From Lachnospiraceae bacterium (GTDB lineage Bacteria > Bacillota > Clostridia > Lachnospirales > Lachnospiraceae): DNA of 64,000 bases. Under the pieces are notes generated by a model. It was not told the origin of the DNA. It was given only the letters and a program-made list of their open reading frames with translations, and made no database searches. Of this stretch, positions 24,586 to 32,814 are shown one piece after another. The position numbers and the translations under genes are program-made. The first letter of the stretch is position 1. Each line of letters begins with the position of its first letter. The stretch lies in contig JAFQQI010000107.1 of the NCBI GenBank assembly GCA_017411305.1, positions 372,001 through 436,000 of the forward strand. The letters are read 5' to 3'.

Positions 24586-26429
24586 ATCGCAGCTCTGCCT
24601 CCTTTCAGATTTCCGTAACCGAAGTGGTCGCATCGTAAGCATCTGTTTGCTTCCTGTGCAGCTTCCTGTTTGGTCATGGAACATTCAATCGCATCAAAAT
24701 CATGCTTTCTGATATTTGCTTCTCTTTCACTTAAATTAATTCTTCCGCAAGGTGTCTTATTGTCATACTTCACCTGCGGGATTTCTACGTCACAGGAAAT
24801 CACATGATGATAGCCTAAATATTCATCAATATTTGCAGCTGCGACCTTTCCGGCAGCAATGGCTCTGATAACAGTTGCAGGGCCTGTTACGCAGTCACCT
24901 CCTGCAAACACACCGGGAATATCCCTAAATCCGCTTTCGCTTTCTGCATCAAGGGTACCACGTTTTACGGGCATACCGGAATCTTCAAAATGTCTGGATT
25001 CAATACCCTGACCAATTGCTACGATAACGATATCGCAGGGGATACGAAGAAGCTCTACATCTGCCTTTACAGGACGGGCTCTTCCCCAAGCATCAATGGG
25101 TCCGATAATCTGAGGCTCGACCCAGATAGCTGTTACGTTTCCGTTTTCATCTGCTTCAATCTTGTGAGGAGCTTTTAAGCTATACAGCTCTGCGCCTTCT
25201 GCAATCGCGCCTTCCACTTCCTCAGGAAGGGCTGTCATGTCATCCTGTCTTCTTCGATAAGCAATTCCTACACTTTTTGCACCAAGACGGATAGCAGAAC
25301 GGGTACAGTCCATGGCAACGTTGCCGCCGCCTACAACCACTACTCGCTTTCCAGTAAAATCGGGCGGCGTTTCATCACCGATATTACGAAGCATTTCTAC
25401 GGCAGACATAACACCTTTAGATTCTTCTCCCTCGATACCAATCTTTTTGTCGGTATGCGCACCGATTGCAATATAAACAGCATCATAATCTTCCCGTAAT
25501 TTTTCTAAGGAAATATCATCCTCATTATTTCCAACCTTGACGCCGGTATGTACTTCTACTCCTGTAGAAAGAATCGCTTCAATGTCTTCTTCCAATCGCT
25601 CTCTGGGGAAACGGTAATTAGGAATGCCATAGCGGAGCATACCGCCCAGTTTATTCTTTGCTTCAAATACTACAGCATGATGTCCCATCAGTTCCAAATA
25701 ATAAGCTGCTGAAAGACCACCGGGTCCACCGCCTACAATAGCAATCTTCTTTCCTGTAGCAGGAGCTTTTTCAGGAACAGGGACCGTATTGGCCCTTGCC
25801 TGGTCTACCGCCATTCTTTTTAATCCTCTGATATTAACTGAGCTGTCAATCATATTACGACGGCATCTTGCTTCGCAGGGATGTTCACAAATCAATGCAC
25901 AGGCTGTAGGAAAAGGGTTATCCTTACGAATCAGTCTGACTGCGTCAGCATAACGTTCTTCACCTACTAACGCTATATAACCCGGAATATCTACACCTGC
26001 GGGACAAAGTGCCACACAAGGAACGGGCTGGGTAATGGCATAAGAACATTTTCCATGCTCAATATGATATAAATAGTCTTCTCTAAAGCCATCAAGACCT
26101 GCAAGTACCATATGCGCAGCTTCATAACCGATAGCACAGTCGGCAGAGTCTGTGATGTTATTTGCCGTAACCTCTATCATTTCCAACGTCTTTAAGGTTG
26201 CACGGTTTTCCAGTACATCCTCCATCAGATTGGCCAACTGGGCAAGACCTACACGACAGGGAATACATTTTCCGCAGGTCTGCGCATGACAGGTCTTCAA
26301 AAAAGAAAGCTGCAAATCAATGGGACAAAGTCCCGGAGGACTGGCGATAATGTGTCGCTCTAAGTCCTTATAAAGGCGCTCTACGGTAAGCTGCGCTTTA
26401 TTTGGTGTGCTGATTTTTAATCTACTCAT
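24579..26429 (-). CDS. Hydrogenase-associated fusion: NuoF C-terminal cluster domain + GltD-like NAD(P) oxidoreductase
   Basis: Residues about 1-110 resemble only the C-terminal end of NuoF/HydB (CHAQTCGKCIPCRVGLAQLANLMEDV), i.e. a [4Fe-4S] domain without the FMN/NADH-binding part. The rest is GltD/SudA-like: cluster cysteines in CVALCPAGVDIPGYIAL and CALICEHPCEARCRR, an FAD site (IAIVGGGPGGLSAAYY, about 228-243), an NAD(P) site (VVVVGGGNVAMDCTR) and GVFAGGDCVTGPATVIRAIAAGK. It is translationally coupled to hydA, so it probably passes electrons between NAD(P)H and the hydrogenase. I start at the ATG at 26429, after AAGGAG; the track GTG at 26435 is less likely. No separate NuoE or NuoF subunit is nearby. 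Confidence 0.85.
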   Translation of the reverse strand: MSRLKISTPNKAQLTVERLYKDLERHIIASPPGLCPIDLQLSFLKTCHAQTCGKCIPCRVGLAQLANLMEDVLENRATLKTLEMIEVTANNITDSADCAIGYEAAHMVLAGLDGFREDYLYHIEHGKCSYAITQPVPCVALCPAGVDIPGYIALVGEERYADAVRLIRKDNPFPTACALICEHPCEARCRRNMIDSSVNIRGLKRMAVDQARANTVPVPEKAPATGKKIAIVGGGPGGLSAAYYLELMGHHAVVFEAKNKLGGMLRYGIPNYRFPRERLEEDIEAILSTGVEVHTGVKVGNNEDDISLEKLREDYDAVYIAIGAHTDKKIGIEGEESKGVMSAVEMLRNIGDETPPDFTGKRVVVVGGGNVAMDCTRSAIRLGAKSVGIAYRRRQDDMTALPEEVEGAIAEGAELYSLKAPHKIEADENGNVTAIWVEPQIIGPIDAWGRARPVKADVELLRIPCDIVIVAIGQGIESRHFEDSGMPVKRGTLDAESESGFRDIPGVFAGGDCVTGPATVIRAIAAGKVAAANIDEYLGYHHVISCDVEIPQVKYDNKTPCGRINLSEREANIRKHDFDAIECSMTKQEAAQEANRCLRCDHFGYGNLKGGRAAIW

Positions 26430-26454
26430 ATCCACCTTCTCCTTCTGTTCTTTT

Positions 26455-26481
26455 CCTGTTAGTTATGATATGATTAACAGG
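26455..26481. promoter_or_regulatory. 27-bp near-palindrome between the hydrogenase and pectinesterase genes
   Basis: CCTGTTA (26455-26461) and TAACAGG (26475-26481) are perfect arms, and 10 of 13 pairs match across the whole 27 bases. It lies in the divergent promoter region. The arm spacing does not fit a Rex site. Confidence 0.35.
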
Positions 26482-26532
26482 TATCTTATTAATAATCATC
26501 CATATCTCTGATAGATAGGAAAGGAATCTCAT

Positions 26533-27540
26533 ATGCTAAAGTTTACTGTTTCCAAAACATTAACTGATGAAAATTGTTTTTTTAGTTTATCGGACGCCTT
26601 AGCTGCAATCCCCGATGACTTTGATGCACCGGTCCATATCCTGCTAAAACCCGGTATTTATCACGAAAAAGTAACCGTTTCCCGTCCCTTTGTGACCATT
26701 AAGGGCGAAGACACCGCTTCAACGGTTATTACTTATAATGACTATGCCAATATGCTTATGGAGGACGGTTCCAAACGGGGAACCTTCCGTTCCTATACCA
26801 TGTTTCTTGACAGTCATGATATTACCTTATCAAATCTCACTATCCGCAATGCTTCTGCGCCGCGTTCCAAAGTAGGACAAGCTATTGCACTTTATGCTGA
26901 CGGAGATAAAATCATTGTAAAAAATTGTCGTCTGGAAAGCTATCAGGACACTCTTTTTACGGGTCCTCTTCCCCCCACCGCTTTAAGTCCCGGCGGTTTT
27001 ACCGGTCCGAAAGAATTCGCACCCCGCATTAACGGCAGACAATACTACAAAGACTGTTATATCTGCGGTGATATTGATTTCATTTTCGGCAGTGCCACCG
27101 CTTATTTTGAAAACTGCGAGATTGCTTCTGTTTATTCTGAAGAACTTGTTTCCAAAGATGGGAAAGCACCTGTCTACAGCTATGCCACTGCCGCTTCTAC
27201 CGCAGAAGGTCAAAACTACGGCTATGTATTTGAATCCTGTCGTTTTACAGGCACCTGCCCAAAAGCAAGCTGTTATTTGGGACGTCCCTGGCGTAACTTT
27301 GCCAAAACAGTACTTCTGAATTGTTACCTGGGAAGCCATATTAAAAAAGAAGGTTTCCACGACTGGAACAAAGCTGAGGCACGTGATACGATTTACTACG
27401 CAGAATATCAAAGCTACGGTGAAGGTGCTGCTTCTGCCTGCGAAAGAGCGCCTTATGTAAAACAACTAACTGATGCGGAGGCAGCATTTTATGCGAAAGA
27501 AAATGTTCTTTCCTGCATAGATAACTGGAACCCCATCTAA
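26533..27540 (+). CDS. Pectinesterase (CE8), cytoplasmic
   Basis: The enzyme removes methyl esters from galacturonate residues. The right-handed beta-helix family motifs are present: GQAIAL (about 115), YQDTLF (about 137, with the catalytic Gln and Asp), DFIFG (about 181, second Asp) and LGRPW (about 248, substrate Arg). It has 335 residues and no signal peptide, so it should act on imported pectic oligomers. AAAGGAA lies 8 bases before the ATG. It diverges from the hydrogenase operon and converges on the TIM-barrel gene of the pectin locus. Confidence 0.92.
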   Translation: MLKFTVSKTLTDENCFFSLSDALAAIPDDFDAPVHILLKPGIYHEKVTVSRPFVTIKGEDTASTVITYNDYANMLMEDGSKRGTFRSYTMFLDSHDITLSNLTIRNASAPRSKVGQAIALYADGDKIIVKNCRLESYQDTLFTGPLPPTALSPGGFTGPKEFAPRINGRQYYKDCYICGDIDFIFGSATAYFENCEIASVYSEELVSKDGKAPVYSYATAASTAEGQNYGYVFESCRFTGTCPKASCYLGRPWRNFAKTVLLNCYLGSHIKKEGFHDWNKAEARDTIYYAEYQSYGEGAASACERAPYVKQLTDAEAAFYAKENVLSCIDNWNPI

Positions 27541-27572
27541 TCTTCCCGATCTTACACAATTATATTTTATGC

Positions 27573-27608
27573 TGTTGGCAACGCAGGGAGGTAGAAACGT
27601 TGCCAACA
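27573..27608. terminator. Inverted repeat between pectinesterase and the TIM-barrel gene
   Basis: TGTTGGCAACG (27573-27583) and CGTTGCCAACA (27598-27608) form a perfect 11-bp stem with a 14-base loop between two convergent genes. Neither side has a clear T run, so it is a possible bidirectional terminator. Confidence 0.4.
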
Positions 27609-27615
27609 TGCAAAA

Positions 27616-28452
27616 TTATGCTTCTTCCCACAATTTCCAAATATGCTCTTTTGCCTGTACTGCATTCTCCGGTACAGTATTTTCCAAGGTTGTATGAATA
27701 TAGGGCTTACGTTCCTTGATGAATTTCATAATTGCTGTATAATCCATGCAACCGTTACCGGCAGCGACTGACTCCAGTTTCCCGTCCCTCACTACATAAT
27801 CCTTGATATGCACAACCGCTACATCTTTACCAAGTATATCAATGGCCTCTTCCACAATTGCCACCTGCTCTTTGTAGTTGCTGATATCAAGCAGATTAAC
27901 CGGGTCTAAAATAATCTGCAAATTAGGGGAATTAATTTCGTCCAGCACTCTTCTTGCTCTTACCGGATTACAAACAATATGCTTCCAAACCGGTTCAATG
28001 GCAAAAATCACCCCCATATTCTCTGCATATTCCACAACAGGTCTTAAGTTCTTAATAAATAGCTCCAAAGCTTCTTCGCTGTGGCAGGCAGGCTCATACT
28101 TGTATTCTTCATTGGGTGCTCCGGTTTCGGTTCCTACAACGCCGCATCCCAAATGTGCTGCGAAGCGGATATGTGCCTTATATTTCTCCACGATTTCCGA
28201 AAGCTTGTCAGGATTAGGGTTGGCAAGGTTTAAATAGCATCCCAGTACAGCAATATCAAGTTTCTGTGCCCCAAACAGTCTTTTTAAATACATTGCATAA
28301 CCGGGAGTTAATGCTTCCGGTGCAACAGAGTTTTCTTTAATTACTTTGGAAAGTGCCAAATGGACACAGGAAAAACCCTGTCTGTTTACTTCTGCAAGCC
28401 TTTCCTCTAAAGGAAGCACTTTGGTATCATGAAAACGAATTCCTAACTGCAT
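27616..28452 (-). CDS. Sugar phosphate isomerase/epimerase-like TIM-barrel protein
   Basis: The 278-residue protein belongs to the xylose isomerase-like/AP endonuclease 2 superfamily. Metal ligands fit the family: Glu in VIFAIEPVWKHIV, Asp in LQIILDPVNLLDI, His in VAVVHIKDYVVRDGK and Glu in HTTLENT. The reaction cannot be read from sequence. It starts 6 bases after the GH28 stop and is last in the GH105-GH28 direction, so it probably acts on a released uronic acid or related sugar. No signal peptide. Confidence 0.75.
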   Translation of the reverse strand: MQLGIRFHDTKVLPLEERLAEVNRQGFSCVHLALSKVIKENSVAPEALTPGYAMYLKRLFGAQKLDIAVLGCYLNLANPNPDKLSEIVEKYKAHIRFAAHLGCGVVGTETGAPNEEYKYEPACHSEEALELFIKNLRPVVEYAENMGVIFAIEPVWKHIVCNPVRARRVLDEINSPNLQIILDPVNLLDISNYKEQVAIVEEAIDILGKDVAVVHIKDYVVRDGKLESVAAGNGCMDYTAIMKFIKERKPYIHTTLENTVPENAVQAKEHIWKLWEEA

Positions 28453-28458
28453 ATACCT

Positions 28459-30015
28459 TTACTGCTCCAACACATCTACATTTGTCAGTGTTAAAGCCTC
28501 TCCTTTCTGTCCCGTTACGGAAACATTTTCAAGAACTAATCGCTTTACATTATTAGCAAATATTCCCTTCAAGGTACATTTTTCAACACCGTCAGACATG
28601 GCCGGCACATCTTCTTTGGGATTTTCTGCGTAAGTAACAGAAATATTTTTCATAATAATTTCTTCAATCTTCTGTTCCGGAAGTCCGTCAAAGTAAGCAG
28701 CTGCAACATGACAGTTGGTTGCATGAATATCTTCAAAATCAAGTCGTTTAATATAAGGAGTACGGTCATCTACCGGCATCCACTCTCTGCTCTGTACATA
28801 TTCGGTCTTTCCGTCCGGGTCACAGAAATAAAAGCTGTTTACAACAAACGGTGTCATAACATGATCCATATCAATGTTTTTAAAGGTGATTCTGTCAAGC
28901 ACCGCATCTTGTCCGCGACCTCTTCTTGTCTTAATACGAAGTCCTCTGTCGGTATGACGGAAAAGACAATCCTCTACTTTAATGTTTTTGGCACCACCTG
29001 CCATTTCACTTCCGATGGTAACTGCACCGTGACCGTTCTCCATCAGACACTGTCTGATTACAATATCTTCGGAAGGTGTTTTGTGCTTTTTGCCCATGTA
29101 AATCTTACCGGATTTGATGGCAATACAGTCATCTCCTAAGGAGAAACGTACACCCGCAATTTCAATTCCTTTGCATGATTCTGGGTCTAATCCGTCTGTA
29201 TTGGGTGAATCACTGGGATTCTCAATCACTACATTATAGAATTTCAAATCATTACTAAAATAAGGATGTAAGGTCCATGATGGACTGTTACAGAACTTCA
29301 CCCCCTGTAACGTAACACTCTTGCAATGATTGATAAAGAACATTCTGGGACGGAATGCGCCTCTCATCACCTTGGGATTATGCCACCAATTCTCTTTGGA
29401 ACCGCAACCGTTAATAGTTCCTTCTCCGTAAATTACAACATTTTCAACATCAATACCTGTGATAATTGCCGCAAACATAGGAAGTGGATTGCCCTCCCAT
29501 GAGCCCAAATTATATTCATCTTTTTCATCATAGCTTTCAATCAAACCGGGGAACATAGGATACGCATATCTTTCGGTATCTGCCTTCAATTCTGCTCCTT
29601 TAGCCACTTCAATTGAAACATTGCTCTTAAGGAATAAACTGGTAATACGATAGGTTCCTGCCGGAATCAACACTCTGCTGTTCTTCGGACAGGAAAGAAT
29701 AGCAGCCTGGATATATTTAGTGTCATCCTGTACTCCATCCCCCTTTGCACCAAAATCCTTAACATTTAATGTAACAAATTCATAATCAGTGGTAAAAATA
29801 AGCTCACCGGACTCATTACTATCCTTTGCTTTAATCTCTACTTTATATTCCGTTTCCGGTTTTAATTCAAACAGAGACGTAATCACGGTTTCAGCTGTTT
29901 TCACAAGCTCTCCGTTTACCAAAATCTGATAATTTCCCTTTGTGTAATAGGTTCCTCCGTCTGCGATTTCAATTACTGCGCTTCTGGCTGACTTCATAAT
30001 CAGCTTTACATCCAT
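28459..30015 (-). CDS. GH28 polygalacturonase-type glycoside hydrolase, cytoplasmic
   Basis: The beta-helix carries all GH28 blocks: NTDGLDPESC (about 270-280), GDDCIAIKSG (about 295), GHGAVTIGSE (about 328) and RIKTRRGRG (about 358). Residues 1-80 look like a fibronectin-type cap, followed by NVKDFGAKGDGVQDDTKYIQAAI, the usual start of the helix. There is no signal peptide, unlike secreted endo-polygalacturonases, so it is likely an exo-acting enzyme on imported oligogalacturonides or rhamnogalacturonan fragments. AGGAGGAAAG precedes the ATG. Confidence 0.92.
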   Translation of the reverse strand: MDVKLIMKSARSAVIEIADGGTYYTKGNYQILVNGELVKTAETVITSLFELKPETEYKVEIKAKDSNESGELIFTTDYEFVTLNVKDFGAKGDGVQDDTKYIQAAILSCPKNSRVLIPAGTYRITSLFLKSNVSIEVAKGAELKADTERYAYPMFPGLIESYDEKDEYNLGSWEGNPLPMFAAIITGIDVENVVIYGEGTINGCGSKENWWHNPKVMRGAFRPRMFFINHCKSVTLQGVKFCNSPSWTLHPYFSNDLKFYNVVIENPSDSPNTDGLDPESCKGIEIAGVRFSLGDDCIAIKSGKIYMGKKHKTPSEDIVIRQCLMENGHGAVTIGSEMAGGAKNIKVEDCLFRHTDRGLRIKTRRGRGQDAVLDRITFKNIDMDHVMTPFVVNSFYFCDPDGKTEYVQSREWMPVDDRTPYIKRLDFEDIHATNCHVAAAYFDGLPEQKIEEIIMKNISVTYAENPKEDVPAMSDGVEKCTLKGIFANNVKRLVLENVSVTGQKGEALTLTNVDVLEQ

Positions 30016-30089
30016 CTTTCTTTCCTCCTGTGATTTTATATGATGTCACTATAGGTTGTGAAACATTTATCATTCCGCTTAATATAACA

Positions 30090-30113
30090 TTAGAGGGCAA
30101 CATCGCCCTCTAA
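30090..30113 (-). terminator. Hairpin after the GH105 gene
   Basis: TTAGAGGGC (30090-30098) and GCCCTCTAA (30105-30113) form a perfect 9-bp stem with a 6-base loop, 16 bases beyond the GH105 stop. The following TGTTATATT is a weak T tail, so it may attenuate rather than stop transcription into the GH28 gene. Confidence 0.5.
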
Positions 30114-30128
30114 TTTATTATATCATAA

Positions 30129-31238
30129 CTATACATCTTTTTGCAGTTGTAAATACTGCGCATAGGCCTGCATTAAAACACCTACAGCCTTACATTCATC
30201 TGTAACAACCTTTTCATTCAGATAGTATGTTACACTTCCGTCACGACGCAAATCTGTTGCCGGCCCAAGTCCTGCTCCGCCACAGATGTCACGCAAATGG
30301 AAACCGTCTTCACCTTCAACAAACTTATTATGTAAGATACTTTCAACAATACCCATTCCGATAGGCATATATTTTTCTTTGGAAAGCACGCCCATGCGGC
30401 AAGCTTTTAAAATCGCATAACCAATCATGGTGCTTCCCGATGTTTCCAAATAATTACCTTCTGTTTCTGCTTTGTCAACTACCTGATAAAACAAACCGGT
30501 TTCTTTGTCCTGATACTGCAAAATTCCTTTGATAAGCAGTTTGAAAATATCCTGCAATCTCTTGTAATGTTCAAATATTTCAAAACTCATGGCATCCATG
30601 GTATCAATCACAGCCATAATATGCCAGCCGATACTGCGAAGCCAAAAGCTCTTTGAGCGACCGGTCTCCTTATCAGCCCAGAAAATAGACTTAGTCTCTT
30701 CATATCCATGGTAACAAAGTCCCTTTTTTTCATCATACAGATATTTCTGCACGTTTTCAAACTGACGGATAATATCATTGTACATTTCTTTTTTGTGATA
30801 CTTGGTCTCATATTCCATATAAAAAGGCTGAGCCATATAAAGACCGTCAAGCCAAAGCTGATTCGGATAAATCTTTTTATGCCAAAAGCTTCCGTTTTCA
30901 CATCTGGGCTGTCCTTTCAGCTGTTCCATCATCACATCCATGGCTTTACGGTATTTTTCTTCCCCTGTCTTGTCATACAGGAAAAAGAGAATCTTACCGC
31001 TGTTAATGCAGTCAATATTATAATTTTGCATTTCATAAGGAGAAATATTACCCTCTTCATCCACAAACGCATCAACATATTTCTTGATAAAATTGTAATA
31101 CTTCTCATCTCCGGTCACATAATACAATTCCCTGCAACCGATTAACACACAGCCGTCTTCGTAATTCCAATAGGTTTTACAATTTTTGTAATCTGCCAGA
31201 TAAGCATCAATATAATTTTCAAATTTTATGTTATTCAT
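30129..31238 (-). CDS. GH105 unsaturated rhamnogalacturonyl hydrolase, cytoplasmic
   Basis: GH105 enzymes (YteR/YesR type) remove the 4,5-unsaturated galacturonyl residue left by lyases. The (alpha/alpha)6 barrel shows PNQLWLDGLYMAQPFYMEYE, KSIFWADKETGRSKSFWLRSIGWHIMAVIDTMD (with the WxRxxGW pattern), GLFYQVVDKAETEGNYLETSGSTMIGYAILK and a C-terminal TYYLNEKVVTDECKAVGVLMQAY. 369 residues and no signal peptide. It implies that unsaturated products, made by lyases not present in this window, are imported. It lies between uxaA and the GH28 gene in one orientation. Confidence 0.9.
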   Translation of the reverse strand: MNNIKFENYIDAYLADYKNCKTYWNYEDGCVLIGCRELYYVTGDEKYYNFIKKYVDAFVDEEGNISPYEMQNYNIDCINSGKILFFLYDKTGEEKYRKAMDVMMEQLKGQPRCENGSFWHKKIYPNQLWLDGLYMAQPFYMEYETKYHKKEMYNDIIRQFENVQKYLYDEKKGLCYHGYEETKSIFWADKETGRSKSFWLRSIGWHIMAVIDTMDAMSFEIFEHYKRLQDIFKLLIKGILQYQDKETGLFYQVVDKAETEGNYLETSGSTMIGYAILKACRMGVLSKEKYMPIGMGIVESILHNKFVEGEDGFHLRDICGGAGLGPATDLRRDGSVTYYLNEKVVTDECKAVGVLMQAYAQYLQLQKDV

Positions 31239-31261
31239 GTTGTCTTTCCTTAACCTGTTTT

Positions 31262-32740
31262 TTATAAGGTAACGCCCTGTTTAAAGATAGCCATATCATG
31301 GAAACCGGCTTCTTCACTGCATACCTTCTTACCGGAAGCTACTTCAAGTACATAATCAAAAAGCTTTCCTGCAGTTTCTTCCATGGTTTCATTCTCTACG
31401 AGCACGCCGGCATTAAAGTCAATCCAATTAGACTTCTTTCCTGCAAGCTTCGAGTTACTGGAAATCTTCATAGTCGGTACAGGAGATGCAAAAGGCGTTC
31501 CTCTTCCTGTGGTAAAAAGTACAATATGAGCGCCGCTTGCTGCAAGTGCCGTCGCAGCAACTAAATCGTTACCGGGTGCACTGAGCAAATTTAAGCCGGG
31601 AGTTTTAACTGTTTCTCCGTAATGAAGTACGCCCTTTACAGGTGCGCTTCCTGACTTCTGTGTACATCCCAAGGACTTATCTTCCAATGTGGAAATACCG
31701 CCCTTCTTGTTACCGGGTGAAGGGTTCTCATATATCGTCTGATTGTGACTCTTAAAATAATTCTTAAAGTCATTAATTAATGTTACTGTTTTATCAAATA
31801 ACTCTTCATTTTCACAACGGTTCATGAGCAAAGTTTCTGCACCGAACATTTCCGGAACTTCTGTTAAAATAGTGGTTCCGCCTGCACCGATTAACAAATC
31901 AGAAAACTTTCCTACCAGCGGGTTTGCAGTAATTCCGGAAAAGCCGTCACTGCCGCCGCACTTAAGACCTACAATCAGCTTAGATGCGCTAATCGGAACT
32001 CTCTTTTCCGGTGCCGCATATTCAATCAGCTCTTTTACCAGTTCCACGCCATCTGCAATTTCATCATCAGATTCCTGGCATACCAGAAACTTCACTCTGT
32101 TCTCGTCATAGTCACCGATATAAGGCTTTAGGACATCGATATTACTGTTTTCACAGCCAAGTCCGAGAACAAGTACACCACCTGCATTGGGATGGTTAAT
32201 TAAATCAGCTAAAATGGTTCTTGTATGCTCCTGATCGTCACCCATTTGAGAACAGCCATAGGGATGCGGGAAGGAAATCACTTCTTCGACACTTCCTTTT
32301 ACATAAGCATTTGCCTGCTTAGCAATTGCCCCTGCCACATTGTTGACACATCCGACGGTGGGGATAATCCAGATTTCATTTCTTACACCCGCTTTGCCGT
32401 CTTTTCTTTTAAAGCCGTTAAAGAATACTTCTTTTCCTTCCGGATTCTTTACATCAACCGGCTCATAAGTATAAGTAAGCAAATCGCCAAGACCTGTCTT
32501 TACATTATGAACATGAATCCAGTCTCCCTTTTTTACTGTTTCTTTTGCATTACCGATAGGACAACCGTATTTGATTACCTGCTCACCTTCAGCAATGTCC
32601 CGAAGAGCCATTTTGTGCCCCGCGGGAATTTCCGTATTTGCAATAACTTCTGTGCCATTTACATTGACAGCAGTGCCTTCAGCAATCGTTTCGATTGCTA
32701 CAGCCACATTATCATTTTCATGAATTTTTAAAATTTGCAT
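31262..32740 (-). CDS. uxaA: Altronate dehydratase UxaA
   Basis: UxaA dehydrates D-altronate to 2-keto-3-deoxygluconate, the third step of the galacturonate isomerase pathway. The 492-residue protein has both parts: an N-terminal SAF domain (about 1-95, IHVHNVKTGLGD) and the large domain with RNEIWIIPTVGCVNN, SFPHPYGCSQMGDDQ, GLGCENSNID, LKCGGSDGFSGITANPLVG and FTTGRGTPFASPVPTMKISSN. AGGAGATTAC precedes the ATG. It lies 74 bases downstream of uxaB with no terminator between. kdgK and kdgA are not in the window. Confidence 0.94.
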   Translation of the reverse strand: MQILKIHENDNVAVAIETIAEGTAVNVNGTEVIANTEIPAGHKMALRDIAEGEQVIKYGCPIGNAKETVKKGDWIHVHNVKTGLGDLLTYTYEPVDVKNPEGKEVFFNGFKRKDGKAGVRNEIWIIPTVGCVNNVAGAIAKQANAYVKGSVEEVISFPHPYGCSQMGDDQEHTRTILADLINHPNAGGVLVLGLGCENSNIDVLKPYIGDYDENRVKFLVCQESDDEIADGVELVKELIEYAAPEKRVPISASKLIVGLKCGGSDGFSGITANPLVGKFSDLLIGAGGTTILTEVPEMFGAETLLMNRCENEELFDKTVTLINDFKNYFKSHNQTIYENPSPGNKKGGISTLEDKSLGCTQKSGSAPVKGVLHYGETVKTPGLNLLSAPGNDLVAATALAASGAHIVLFTTGRGTPFASPVPTMKISSNSKLAGKKSNWIDFNAGVLVENETMEETAGKLFDYVLEVASGKKVCSEEAGFHDMAIFKQGVTL

Positions 32741-32814
32741 GTAATTGTAATCTCCTGATCTTTATTAATACAAGCCGCTTCATTTTGTCTTGATACTTCA
32801 TATAACTTTGGTAT

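Noticed and set aside
26455..26481. Rex-type redox operator before the hydrogenase genes
   Set aside because: Rex sites have TTGTTAA and TTAACAA arms about 4 bases apart; here the arms are about 13 bases apart and differ at the inner positions.
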